Origin: JAIBAI01 sp044238875
GTDB taxonomy: Bacteria; Bacteroidota; Bacteroidia; M30B66
Assembly: GCA_044238875.1 (NCBI GenBank)
Contig: JBIICM010000124.1
Coordinates: forward strand, 1-7,436
Length of the DNA: 7,436 nt
Direction: 5' to 3'
This document shows positions 1-5,685 of this stretch, piece after piece (positions within the stretch are counted from its first letter, which is position 1; each line of letters starts with the position of its first letter). The notes under the pieces are model-generated. The model was not told the origin of the DNA. It saw nothing but the letters and a program-made list of their open reading frames with translations, and made no database searches. Position numbers and translations under genes: made by a program.

Positions 1-908
1 TAAACAAGATAGGTATGCCCCGTAACCCAGCCCACATCAGCTGTACACCAAAACACTTCCTGATCCCTGATTTGAAATACATTTTTAAAACTGTACCAGG
101 CATAAACGGAGTAACCGCCGCAGGTATGCACAACCCCTTTTGGTTTGCCCGTTGAGCCTGATGTGTAAAGGATAAAGAGCATATCCTCAGCATCCATTTG
201 CTCAGCCAAACAATCACTGTCAACCAGCTCCATTTCTTTATGCCACCATACATCCCTTCCTGTTTTCATTTTTGGTTCCCAGCGGAGGTGATCAAAAACA
301 ATGACCCTGTAAACTGCCGGACACTGTTCAAGCGCTTCATCAACCACAGTTTTTAGTCCAAGCTGCTTTGCTCCGCGGTTGAGTCCATCAGCTGTTATCA
401 CAACATTGCACTGTGAATCATTGATTCTGTCGGCCAGCGATTGTGCTGAAAAGCCAGCGAAAACAACTGAATGTACGGCTCCGATTCTTGCACAGGCGAG
501 CACGGCAACTGCCAGTTCCGGAACCATCGGCATATAAACGCAAACACGATCACCCTTGCGCACACCGTTTCTGCGCAATACGTTACCAAATCTGCAAACT
601 TCTGCATACAATTCACGGTAGCTGATTTTTCTATGCTGTTCGCGCGGATCATTGGGTTCCCATAGTATAGCTGTTTGTTCGCCGCGTTCTGCCAGATATC
701 GGTCAAGGCAGTTTTCAGTGATGTTCAGCTGTCCTCCGGTAAACCATTTCACATTGGGTTCTTCAAAATTCCACTCAAGTACGCTGCTCCATTTTTTTTG
801 CCATTGCAAACTACCGGCTATCTCTTCCCAAAAAACTTCCGGTTGTTGAATGCTTTTTTGGTAGGCTTGCTGATATGCTTCAAAGGTTGAGAGACTTTCT
901 GCTGACAT
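1..908 (-). CDS. acs: Acetyl-CoA synthetase, N-terminal part (3' end outside window)
   Basis: AMP-forming acyl-CoA synthetase of the ANL superfamily; it converts acetate, ATP and CoA to acetyl-CoA in the cytoplasm. The frame is open from an ATG at 908 to the left edge, giving 302 residues of a family usually near 630-650. Visible are the N-terminal Acs domain (about residues 7-65, with WFTGGQLNITENCLDR), the GAVHSVVFAGFSAQSLADRI block (143-162), the ATP-binding P-loop YTSGSTGKPKG (248-258) and the Acs-typical ADVGWVTGH (290-298). The residues that set acetate against propionate specificity, and the C-terminal lysine that is acetylated in this family, lie outside the window, so a propionyl-CoA synthetase is not excluded, though the N-terminus reads as Acs. 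No Shine-Dalgarno is visible. A terminator at 966-999 separates it from mce upstream, so it is probably transcribed from its own promoter in the 58-nt gap. A run of eight A falls in the codons near residues 37-39. Confidence 0.95.
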   Translation of the reverse strand, partial: MSAESLSTFEAYQQAYQKSIQQPEVFWEEIAGSLQWQKKWSSVLEWNFEEPNVKWFTGGQLNITENCLDRYLAERGEQTAILWEPNDPREQHRKISYRELYAEVCRFGNVLRRNGVRKGDRVCVYMPMVPELAVAVLACARIGAVHSVVFAGFSAQSLADRINDSQCNVVITADGLNRGAKQLGLKTVVDEALEQCPAVYRVIVFDHLRWEPKMKTGRDVWWHKEMELVDSDCLAEQMDAEDMLFILYTSGSTGKPKGVVHTCGGYSVYAWYSFKNVFQIRDQEVFWCTADVGWVTGHTYLV

Positions 909-914
909 TTGATC

Positions 915-923
915 CAAATCTTA
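915..923 (-). promoter_or_regulatory. Possible -7 promoter element for acs
   Basis: Read on the minus strand this is TAAGATTTG, the Bacteroidota -7 consensus TAnnTTTG with one extra spacer base, six bases before the acs ATG. It sits between the mce terminator and the acs start, where a promoter is expected. No convincing -33 TTTG is seen, so the call is weak. Confidence 0.25.
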
Positions 924-965
924 TTTTACGAATGTAATTATACGTTTTGAAAATAAAAATAAAAG

Positions 966-999
966 CGGCCGGAATCTATAATATTGTAGGTTCCGGCCG
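966..999 (-). terminator. Intrinsic terminator after mce
   Basis: A 13-bp inverted repeat (966-978 pairs with 987-999, one G-T wobble, 8-nt loop) has a GC-rich base, CGGCCGGAA paired with TTCCGGCCG. On the minus strand it is followed directly by a T-rich stretch (CTTTTATTTTTATTTTC), the layout of a Rho-independent terminator. The plus-strand side has no T tract, so it should act on minus-strand transcripts coming from mce and insulate acs. Confidence 0.8.
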
Positions 1000-1061
1000 T
1001 GATGAATGGTTGTTGTAATTCAGGATGCCTTTGGTAAATTGTTTCACCTAAATCTCCCTGA

Positions 1062-1463
1062 TCAGGGTTTCTCCTGACACAGTTCTACAAGCAAACCACC
1101 GGTTGACCTGGGATGCAGAAAGCAAATCAGTTTATTGTCTGCCCCTTCTTTTGGTACTGCATTGATCAGTTCAAAGCCAGCTTCCTGCAATCGCTTCATC
1201 TCATAACTTATGTCATCTACTGCGATGGCGACATGGTGAAAACCCTCTCCTTTTTTTTTGATAAAGTTTGCAATGGTGCCATCAGAATCACTGCTCTCAA
1301 GCAATTCAATTTTACTTTCACCAAGGGCGAAAAACAGGGTGCTCACTTTCTCAGCAGGCACGTCTTCCCTTTTATAAGGCTTGCGACCCAGCAGCAACTC
1401 AAAAAGTTTGGCGGATTGCTCCATCGAATTCACCGCAATGCCCAGATGTTCTATTTTGTTCAT
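1062..1463 (-). CDS. mce: Methylmalonyl-CoA epimerase
   Basis: Converts (2S)- and (2R)-methylmalonyl-CoA into each other, linking propionyl-CoA carboxylase to methylmalonyl-CoA mutase in propionate and odd-chain or branched-chain catabolism, or in reverse in propionate formation. The 133-residue length fits the family. The protein is a metal-dependent vicinal oxygen chelate (glyoxalase-like) fold with two beta-alpha-beta-beta-beta modules. Likely metal ligands are His6 (IEHLGIAV), Glu53 (KIELLE), His76 or His77 (GFHHVAIAVDD) and Glu127. The C-terminal signature HPRSTGGLLVELCQ (117-130) is characteristic of the epimerase rather than of lactoylglutathione lyase. The ATG at 1463 places His6 in the usual N-terminal position. 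Divergent from marR with a 144-nt gap; terminator downstream at 966-999. A run of nine A encodes Lys69-Lys71, a possible slippage site. No mutase or carboxylase gene is seen in the window. Confidence 0.93.
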   Translation of the reverse strand: MNKIEHLGIAVNSMEQSAKLFELLLGRKPYKREDVPAEKVSTLFFALGESKIELLESSDSDGTIANFIKKKGEGFHHVAIAVDDISYEMKRLQEAGFELINAVPKEGADNKLICFLHPRSTGGLLVELCQEKP

Positions 1464-1466
1464 GTG

Positions 1467-1475
1467 CGAAAGATA
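1467..1475 (-). promoter_or_regulatory. Possible -7 promoter element for mce
   Basis: On the minus strand the start codon is preceded by TATCTTTCGCAC, close to a TAnnTTTG element followed by a few bases and then ATG. One base departs from consensus (TTTC, or an inserted C). No good -33 element at the expected distance. If real, the mRNA would be leaderless or nearly so. Confidence 0.35.
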
Positions 1476-1566
1476 CAGCGATGGTAAACAATTTGAGCCG
1501 GATTGTGACGACCCACCTAAAAATTATATTGTTCATTATGAGAAATATATCGTTTTTCCTTAGATA

Positions 1567-1584
1567 TAAATGTATATACATATA
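1567..1584. promoter_or_regulatory. AT-rich palindrome, candidate MarR operator
   Basis: The core ATGTATATACAT (1570-1581) is a perfect 12-bp palindrome. With one mismatched pair it extends to 18 bp. It lies 24-41 bases upstream of the marR ATG, just before the putative -7 element at 1596-1603 and roughly where a -33 element would sit. MarR-family dimers bind AT-rich palindromes of about 16-20 bp, often in their own promoters, so autorepression by blocking RNA polymerase is a reasonable inference. Simple AT-rich sequence can also give such palindromes by chance. Confidence 0.45.
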
Positions 1585-1595
1585 ATGTATTGTCA

Positions 1596-1603
1596 TAAAT
1601 TTG
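1596..1603 (+). promoter_or_regulatory. -7 promoter element for marR
   Basis: TAAATTTG matches the Bacteroidota -7 consensus TAnnTTTG exactly. It is followed by CAGC and then the marR ATG at 1608. With transcription starting a few bases downstream of the element, the mRNA would begin at or very near the start codon. No TTTG or TTG is found at the usual -33 distance; the palindrome at 1567-1584 occupies that place. Confidence 0.6.
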
Positions 1604-1607
1604 CAGC

Positions 1608-2063
1608 ATGAAAATCGAACAGGAAATAAAGCAGGCCAGGTTCAAAAGCGAGCATCAAAAGGCGGCTATTAATATTTTGTTCACTGCAGGAGCCATTCAG
1701 CACCGGTCGCAGAGGGTATTGGCAGCGTTTGATCTTACTCTCCCCCAGTTTAACGTACTGAGGATTCTGCGTGGTCAGCATCCGAGCGCCATTATGGTGA
1801 ATCAGCTCATTGAGCGTATGCTTGACAGGTCATCCAATGCCTCGAGGATAGTTGATAAACTATTAGCAAAGCAGCTCGTTGACAGAACCATTTGCAATGC
1901 CGACCGCCGTGCGGTTGATGTGAAGATCACAGAAGCTGGGCTGCTGCTACTTGCAAAAATTGATCAGGTAGAGGATCAGCTTTTCTTCGGTGTTGATCAG
2001 TTAAGTCATGACGAGCTGGAGCTATTGAATAACCTGCTTGATAAAGGCAGACAAAAAGCGTAA
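1608..2063 (+). CDS. MarR-family winged-helix transcriptional regulator
   Basis: DNA-binding protein of 151 residues, a normal MarR length, expected to act as a dimer. The N-terminal dimerisation helix covers about residues 10-40. The helix-turn-helix region follows (about 44-90), with FNVLRILRGQHP (48-59) leading in and LDRSSNASRIVDKLLAKQLV (72-91) as the recognition helix region. The wing carries the family hallmark DRRAVDVKITEAG (99-111), and a C-terminal helix closes the dimer interface. The ATG at 1608 gives the full N-terminal helix and stands directly after a consensus promoter element. The only cysteine is Cys96, beside the wing. yceI follows after 36 nt with no terminator between, so the two are probably co-transcribed; MarR next to YceI is a recurring pair in Bacteroidota. 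Autoregulation through the palindrome at 1567-1584 is inferred. The ligand is unknown. Confidence 0.92.
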   Translation: MKIEQEIKQARFKSEHQKAAINILFTAGAIQHRSQRVLAAFDLTLPQFNVLRILRGQHPSAIMVNQLIERMLDRSSNASRIVDKLLAKQLVDRTICNADRRAVDVKITEAGLLLLAKIDQVEDQLFFGVDQLSHDELELLNNLLDKGRQKA

Positions 2064-2099
2064 ATCATTCAAAACAATAAACACAAAAACCAAATCATA

Positions 2100-2759
2100 A
2101 TGAACAAAATCATCATTTCAGCCATCACATTGGCCTCATTGCTGGTTGCTTCATGCAACAGCGGCAACAAATCAGAAGAACAGAAACCGGAACAGGCTGC
2201 AATAGCCGGGGGCGGTGCGGTTAGCTTCAAAATCGACACCTTGAAAAGTAAGGTTAACTGGCTGGCTAAAAAAGTAACCGGACAACACAATGGTACCATA
2301 AAGGTAGTTTCAGGAGAGCTAAAAACTGAAGATGGGAAAGTAGTAGCCGGAAAATTTGATATTGATCTGAACAGCATTAATATCTTAGATTTGACGGATC
2401 CTGCGGTTAACGCCAAATTGCTCGGGCACCTGAAGTCAGATGATTTCTTTTCGACAGCTACTCATCCAAAGGGCACATTTGAAATTACATCTGTTGAGCC
2501 ACTGACAGGAGCTGCCGATGGGAAATCAAACGCGCTCGTGAAGGGAAACCTCACGTTAAAGGGCATCGCCAAGCCGGTTGAATTTCCAGCTGTAATTAAA
2601 ACAGAAGGTGATGTTTTAGCTGCATCCGGAGCGGTTGAACTCGACCGCACTTTATGGGACATACGTTATGGTTCAGGGAAATTTTTTCCGGGCATTGGTG
2701 ATAAAATGATCTACGATACTTTTAAGGTTGAATTCGCTCTTTCAGCGGTGAAGGGCTGA
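2100..2759 (+). CDS. YceI-family lipoprotein
   Basis: Envelope protein of 219 residues. YceI domains form a lipocalin-like beta barrel that binds long isoprenoid or other amphipathic molecules; the physiological role here is not known. Residues 1-19 form a lipoprotein signal peptide ending in VASC with Cys19 as the lipidation site, followed by a flexible charged linker (20-40, SEEQKPEQ) whose acidic pair could be a weak surface-export signal. The YceI domain covers about 42-216, with KVNWLAKKVTGQHNGTIKV (51-69), the HLKSDDFFSTATHP block (110-123), GNLTLKGIAKPVEF (149-162) and DRTLWDIRYGSG (182-193), all typical of the family. The ATG at 2100 places the hydrophobic segment correctly; it is preceded by A-rich sequence and no Shine-Dalgarno, as is common in this phylum. 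It lies 36 nt after marR, is likely its regulatory target, and is followed by a strong terminator. Confidence 0.93.
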   Translation: MNKIIISAITLASLLVASCNSGNKSEEQKPEQAAIAGGGAVSFKIDTLKSKVNWLAKKVTGQHNGTIKVVSGELKTEDGKVVAGKFDIDLNSINILDLTDPAVNAKLLGHLKSDDFFSTATHPKGTFEITSVEPLTGAADGKSNALVKGNLTLKGIAKPVEFPAVIKTEGDVLAASGAVELDRTLWDIRYGSGKFFPGIGDKMIYDTFKVEFALSAVKG

Positions 2760-2776
2760 TCGTAATTTCTGACAGA

Positions 2777-2812
2777 AAAAAAGCGTTGTGCTCATCAGCA
2801 CAACGCTTTTTT
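2777..2812. terminator. Bidirectional intrinsic terminator between yceI and the M49 gene
   Basis: A perfect 16-bp inverted repeat (2777-2792 with 2797-2812) has a 4-nt loop (CATC). Its GC-rich core, GCGTTGTGCT paired with AGCACAACGC, is flanked by six A on the left and six T on the right. On the plus strand it ends yceI 17 bases after the stop codon. On the minus strand it has a T7 tract and can also stop the convergent 2969-7436 transcript. Confidence 0.9.
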
Positions 2813-2860
2813 AATTTTATAAATTTCCGTTTAAGGGGATACCCGGGCGTTTTAACCCAA

Positions 2861-2883
2861 ATTACGCATTAGAAATGCGTAAT
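2861..2883. repeat. Inverted repeat 1 (10-bp stem)
   Basis: ATTACGCATT (2861-2870) pairs with AATGCGTAAT (2874-2883) around a 3-nt loop. There is no T tract on the plus-strand side; on the minus strand only TTTGGG follows. Directly next to inverted repeat 2, in the non-coding 3' region between the convergent genes. Function unknown. Confidence 0.7.
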
Positions 2884-2907
2884 CGATAAAGAACCGGTTC
2901 CTTATCG
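2884..2907. repeat. Inverted repeat 2 (24-bp near-palindrome)
   Basis: CGATAA, one mismatched base, the perfect palindrome GAACCGGTTC (2891-2900), one mismatched base, then TTATCG. The two halves match at 11 of 12 pairs with no spacer, so it could be a dyad protein-binding site or a hairpin with a 4-nt loop. It abuts inverted repeat 1 without a gap. Function unknown. Confidence 0.65.
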
Positions 2908-2922
2908 GAATTATCCTTATAA

Positions 2923-2959
2923 AATCATTATTTCAGCACTTTCGTGCTTTCTAATGATT
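2923..2959 (-). terminator. Structured hairpin after the M49 gene, possible terminator or 3' end element
   Basis: On the minus strand, beginning ten bases after the stop codon, an 8-bp stem (AATCATTA with TAATGATT) encloses an internal loop (GAA opposite GAAA) and a 5-bp stem (AGCAC with GTGCT) closed by a GAAA tetraloop of the stable GNRA class. A short TTAT follows, so it is only a moderate intrinsic terminator; it may instead protect the mRNA 3' end, with 2777-2812 doing the termination. Confidence 0.5.
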
Positions 2960-2968
2960 AATTCGGGC

Positions 2969-5023
2969 TTAATTTTTATTGGGCAGTAAAGAATATTTCT
3001 TTCCGTACTCCAGCATTTGCCTGGCGAAATCAGCAGGATATTCAATTTTAACATCCGTAATCTTACCATCACTTTCAATGGCAACCAGTTTAGGCTGTAT
3101 AAAACCCCTGTAAGGAGGAACATTCAACTTGGCAAACCGGCCTTTTACCTCCTTGTGAAGAACAGGATCAATTTTAACTCCGTAATTCTCTACGAGTGCT
3201 TTTCCGGCGTTGTAATCGCCCTGTGATTTGATGCGTTGTATTTCACGCAGCAGATCTCCGAACAGTGTGCGCAATTTTGAATAATCATTGATTTGTATAA
3301 AGGTCTTACCATCCTTTTTAATCAATTCAACAACTTTTTCAGCGGCACCTTTTTCGATTACCCATTTCGAAACAAGTTGTCGGTTCCGCATGTGGGCCTC
3401 TTCCAGGCTCTTTCCGAGATCCACCCTGTTCAACTGTAAAATTATGCCATTGAGCAGATAAGACTCGTATTCGGTTTTTCCAACTTCAAGCGAAGGCATT
3501 ACCCCGATGTCAACCAGTTTTTGATCATAGATGTAATAAAGCGCCACCAGGTCGGCCCTTGCCTCTTCGAGAGCATTTTGATAATTCTTCAGTGAACCGT
3601 CTTTTATGCCATTTTCGAGTTGGCCGCTGGCGTGACCAATTACCTCATGCATATCGGTATGCAATTCGGCCGCAAGTGTACCGAATTCTCTTGCCCGCTT
3701 TTTTGTATCAGCATTCAAACTGAATTCATCTGTAACCGGACTCTTGCCTGATGCGATGTTGTATGACTCCAGAATATTGGCCAGTGAAACCGATTTAGAT
3801 CCGTGCTTTTGCCGTATCCAGTTACTGTTCGGCAGATTGATACCAATGGGCGTTGCAGGTGCTGCATCACCACTCTCAACCACAACATTAATCACTTTTC
3901 CGATGATTCCCTTTACCTCTTTCTTTTTATGTGCCGGTAACAGTGGAGCATTGTCTTCAAACCACTGGGCATTTTTTGCGATTGCCTCGATTTTCTTAGT
4001 GGCCTCAAAGTCCTTGATAGAGACCACTGACTCAAAACTACCCCTCCGTCCGATGGCATCCTGATATACCTCAATAAAGCCGTTTACCACATCAATGGTT
4101 GAAGAAACATCCTGCACCCAGGCGATATTATATGCGTCGAATTTTTTAAGGTCACCTGTTTTGTAATACTCAATCAATAAATCAAGTGCTTTCTTTTGCT
4201 GATCGTTTTCAGCAACGCCAGAGGCTTTTTCAAGCCAGTAAACTATTTTCTCAATGGCTTGTGAGTACATGCCGCCGACTTTCCAGGTGCGTTCGCTGAG
4301 TTTACCATTTTGCTTTACCATTTTTGAGTTCAGCCCATACGATATGGGTGTCGAATCATTTTTATTCTCGAGGGCTGCATAATAACCCTCCACTTCCTTG
4401 AGGGTCACACCCTCGTAGAAATTACTGGCAGAGGCTGCCACATTATCAATACCGCCTTCAAGGTTTACTGTTTTGGTATCAATTTTTGGATCAAACATTA
4501 TTGGGACCAGCATCTCAGCCAGCTGATCGCCTGTCTGCCCCTCATCAAGCGGCAATTGTTTCTGATCTGAATTGCTGATGAGTGCTTTGAAAAATTCGGT
4601 GCTGAATTCAGGAATAAACTTTTCGCTCGCATAATGGTGATGAATCCCGTTTGAGAACCAAACCCTCTTAGAATATTCTTCAAATTTTTTAAACGATTCT
4701 GTTGTGCGGTCACCCTGATAACTGTTCCAGATACCCTCAATGGTTCTTCTGATGCGAAGATTGTGTTTGTATTTCTGATCCCAGATGATATCCCTGCCAC
4801 TTAACGCAGCTTCATACAGATAATAAACCAACTCTTTTTGCCGCAGGCTGAGTTCCTCAAATCCTTTGACTTTGTAGCGTAAAATCTGGATGTCGGCAAA
4901 GCGTTCCGACACCACCTGAAAGGAGTCTTCAGTTGGTGTGGCTGCTTTTTGATTTTTGCCTCCGCAGGAGACCATGAGCAGGAAAAGGGCAGTTCCCAGT
5001 GAAAAAATAAAGTGTGGTTTCAT
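2969..5023 (-). CDS. Dipeptidyl peptidase III-like M49 metallopeptidase, lipoprotein
   Basis: Zinc exopeptidase family M49, which removes dipeptides from the N-terminus of short peptides. The 684-residue length fits bacterial members. The catalytic motif HEVIGH (459-464) supplies the two zinc-binding histidines and the general-base Glu460. The second motif EEARAD (486-491), a variant of EECRAE, supplies the third ligand, probably Glu487. The spacing between His459 and Glu487 is 28 residues, shorter than in the human enzyme. Also visible are NGIHHHYASEKFIPEF (125-140), a conserved block in this group, and NGFIEVYQDAIGRRGSFESVV (314-334; substrate-cleft region). Residues 1-20 form a lipoprotein-like signal peptide ending in MVSC with Cys20, followed by GG, so the enzyme is probably anchored outside the cytoplasm. 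The -3 residue Met is not an ideal lipobox residue. It starts 2 nt after the exporter stop codon and is the last gene of the operon. Whether the peptidase activity is true DPP III is inferred from the motifs. Confidence 0.9.
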   Translation of the reverse strand: MKPHFIFSLGTALFLLMVSCGGKNQKAATPTEDSFQVVSERFADIQILRYKVKGFEELSLRQKELVYYLYEAALSGRDIIWDQKYKHNLRIRRTIEGIWNSYQGDRTTESFKKFEEYSKRVWFSNGIHHHYASEKFIPEFSTEFFKALISNSDQKQLPLDEGQTGDQLAEMLVPIMFDPKIDTKTVNLEGGIDNVAASASNFYEGVTLKEVEGYYAALENKNDSTPISYGLNSKMVKQNGKLSERTWKVGGMYSQAIEKIVYWLEKASGVAENDQQKKALDLLIEYYKTGDLKKFDAYNIAWVQDVSSTIDVVNGFIEVYQDAIGRRGSFESVVSIKDFEATKKIEAIAKNAQWFEDNAPLLPAHKKKEVKGIIGKVINVVVESGDAAPATPIGINLPNSNWIRQKHGSKSVSLANILESYNIASGKSPVTDEFSLNADTKKRAREFGTLAAELHTDMHEVIGHASGQLENGIKDGSLKNYQNALEEARADLVALYYIYDQKLVDIGVMPSLEVGKTEYESYLLNGIILQLNRVDLGKSLEEAHMRNRQLVSKWVIEKGAAEKVVELIKKDGKTFIQINDYSKLRTLFGDLLREIQRIKSQGDYNAGKALVENYGVKIDPVLHKEVKGRFAKLNVPPYRGFIQPKLVAIESDGKITDVKIEYPADFARQMLEYGKKYSLLPNKN

Positions 5024-5025
5024 GT

Positions 5026-5685
5026 TTATTGGATGGATTGTTTGTAAAAGCCTGAGTACAGAAGCCAGGAGGCAATACAGAGAAAAATAAAGCCTGAAAT
5101 CCTGTGGAATAATGTAATGGCCATGGGGGTTAGAAACCTTTTCAGTTTCCGCGCAGCGTATATCTTGAGAATGTCGGTGAGAAAATAAAAAAACAGGGTG
5201 CTGAAAAAGAAAAGCGACACCAGGCGCAGATCTCCGCCGAAACTACCGGCAACAGCCGGTACGGTACCAAACCAGATCAGAAATACTGATGGATTCAGAA
5301 AGTTTAGACCAAAGCCTTTGAATAGCAGGCCGGTAGATTTTAACTTTGAAAAGCCTGCCATATCAATCTCTTCAGGCCGGGTATGCCGGTGAGGTCTGAT
5401 CATCAGTGCTAAACCGAAAATTATGAGAATGACAGCACCGGCAAGGGTCGTCCAGAATTTTACCGACGGGTTATTGAAATCAATGTTTACACCCAGGGCA
5501 AAAATCATCAGCAGGGCAAGCAAAATAATCAGCACATCTGAAAGCAGCACACCGGCATCAAAGATAAGGGCTTCTTTCCAGCCCCGCTTGATGCTCGAGT
5601 TGAGCAGCATGAAAAACACCGGTCCGAATGAAAAACTCAGTCCCAGCCCCATGATCAGCCCGTTCCAGATAGCGCTTACAATCAT
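5026..5685 (-). CDS. LysE/RhtB-family amino-acid exporter-like membrane protein
   Basis: Inner-membrane protein of 219 residues, the usual size for LysE/RhtB transporters, which export amino acids or derivatives using the proton motive force. About six hydrophobic segments are seen: 5-28, 44-66, 77-97, 120-146, 153-173 and 190-212. The N-terminal GLGLSFSFGPVFFMLL (13-28) with its Gly-Pro pair, and NPSVFLIWFGTV (131-142) in the fourth segment, are family hallmarks. The loop at 97-118 (RPHRHTRPEEID) is charged and probably cytoplasmic. The ATG at 5685 overlaps the TGA of the GH3 gene in the sequence ATGA, a sign of translational coupling; AAGGA lies one base before the ATG, too close for a normal Shine-Dalgarno. 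The peptidase gene begins 2 nt after its stop codon. The substrate cannot be read from sequence; the coupling to GH3 suggests an amino acid or an acyl-amino acid. Confidence 0.85.
   Translation of the reverse strand: MIVSAIWNGLIMGLGLSFSFGPVFFMLLNSSIKRGWKEALIFDAGVLLSDVLIILLALLMIFALGVNIDFNNPSVKFWTTLAGAVILIIFGLALMIRPHRHTRPEEIDMAGFSKLKSTGLLFKGFGLNFLNPSVFLIWFGTVPAVAGSFGGDLRLVSLFFFSTLFFYFLTDILKIYAARKLKRFLTPMAITLFHRISGFIFLCIASWLLYSGFYKQSIQ

Noticed and set aside
398..706. Minus-strand open frame of 102 codons
   Set aside because: It lies on the same strand as acs but in another frame, inside the conserved Acs N-terminal region. The Acs frame explains the sequence fully.
937..942. TATAAT on the minus strand upstream of acs, resembling an E. 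coli -10 box
   Set aside because: The Bacteroidota housekeeping sigma factor uses TAnnTTTG, and TATAAT is frequent by chance in AT-rich spacers; there is no paired -35 TTGACA.
1113..1585. Plus-strand open frames opposite mce
   Set aside because: They are antisense to a well-supported epimerase gene, have no recognisable domain, and are rich in unusual residue patterns.
2069..2416. Minus-strand open frame of 115 codons opposite yceI
   Set aside because: Antisense shadow of the YceI gene, whose frame carries a signal peptide and family motifs.
2829..2907. Idea that the inverted repeats are an integron attC site or a mobile-element end
   Set aside because: No matching core sites at the ends, no target-site duplication, and no transposase or integrase nearby.
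3744..4800. Open frames opposite (3744-4064) and in another frame within (4498-4800) the M49 gene
   Set aside because: The M49 frame is continuous with intact motifs; these frames show no family resemblance.
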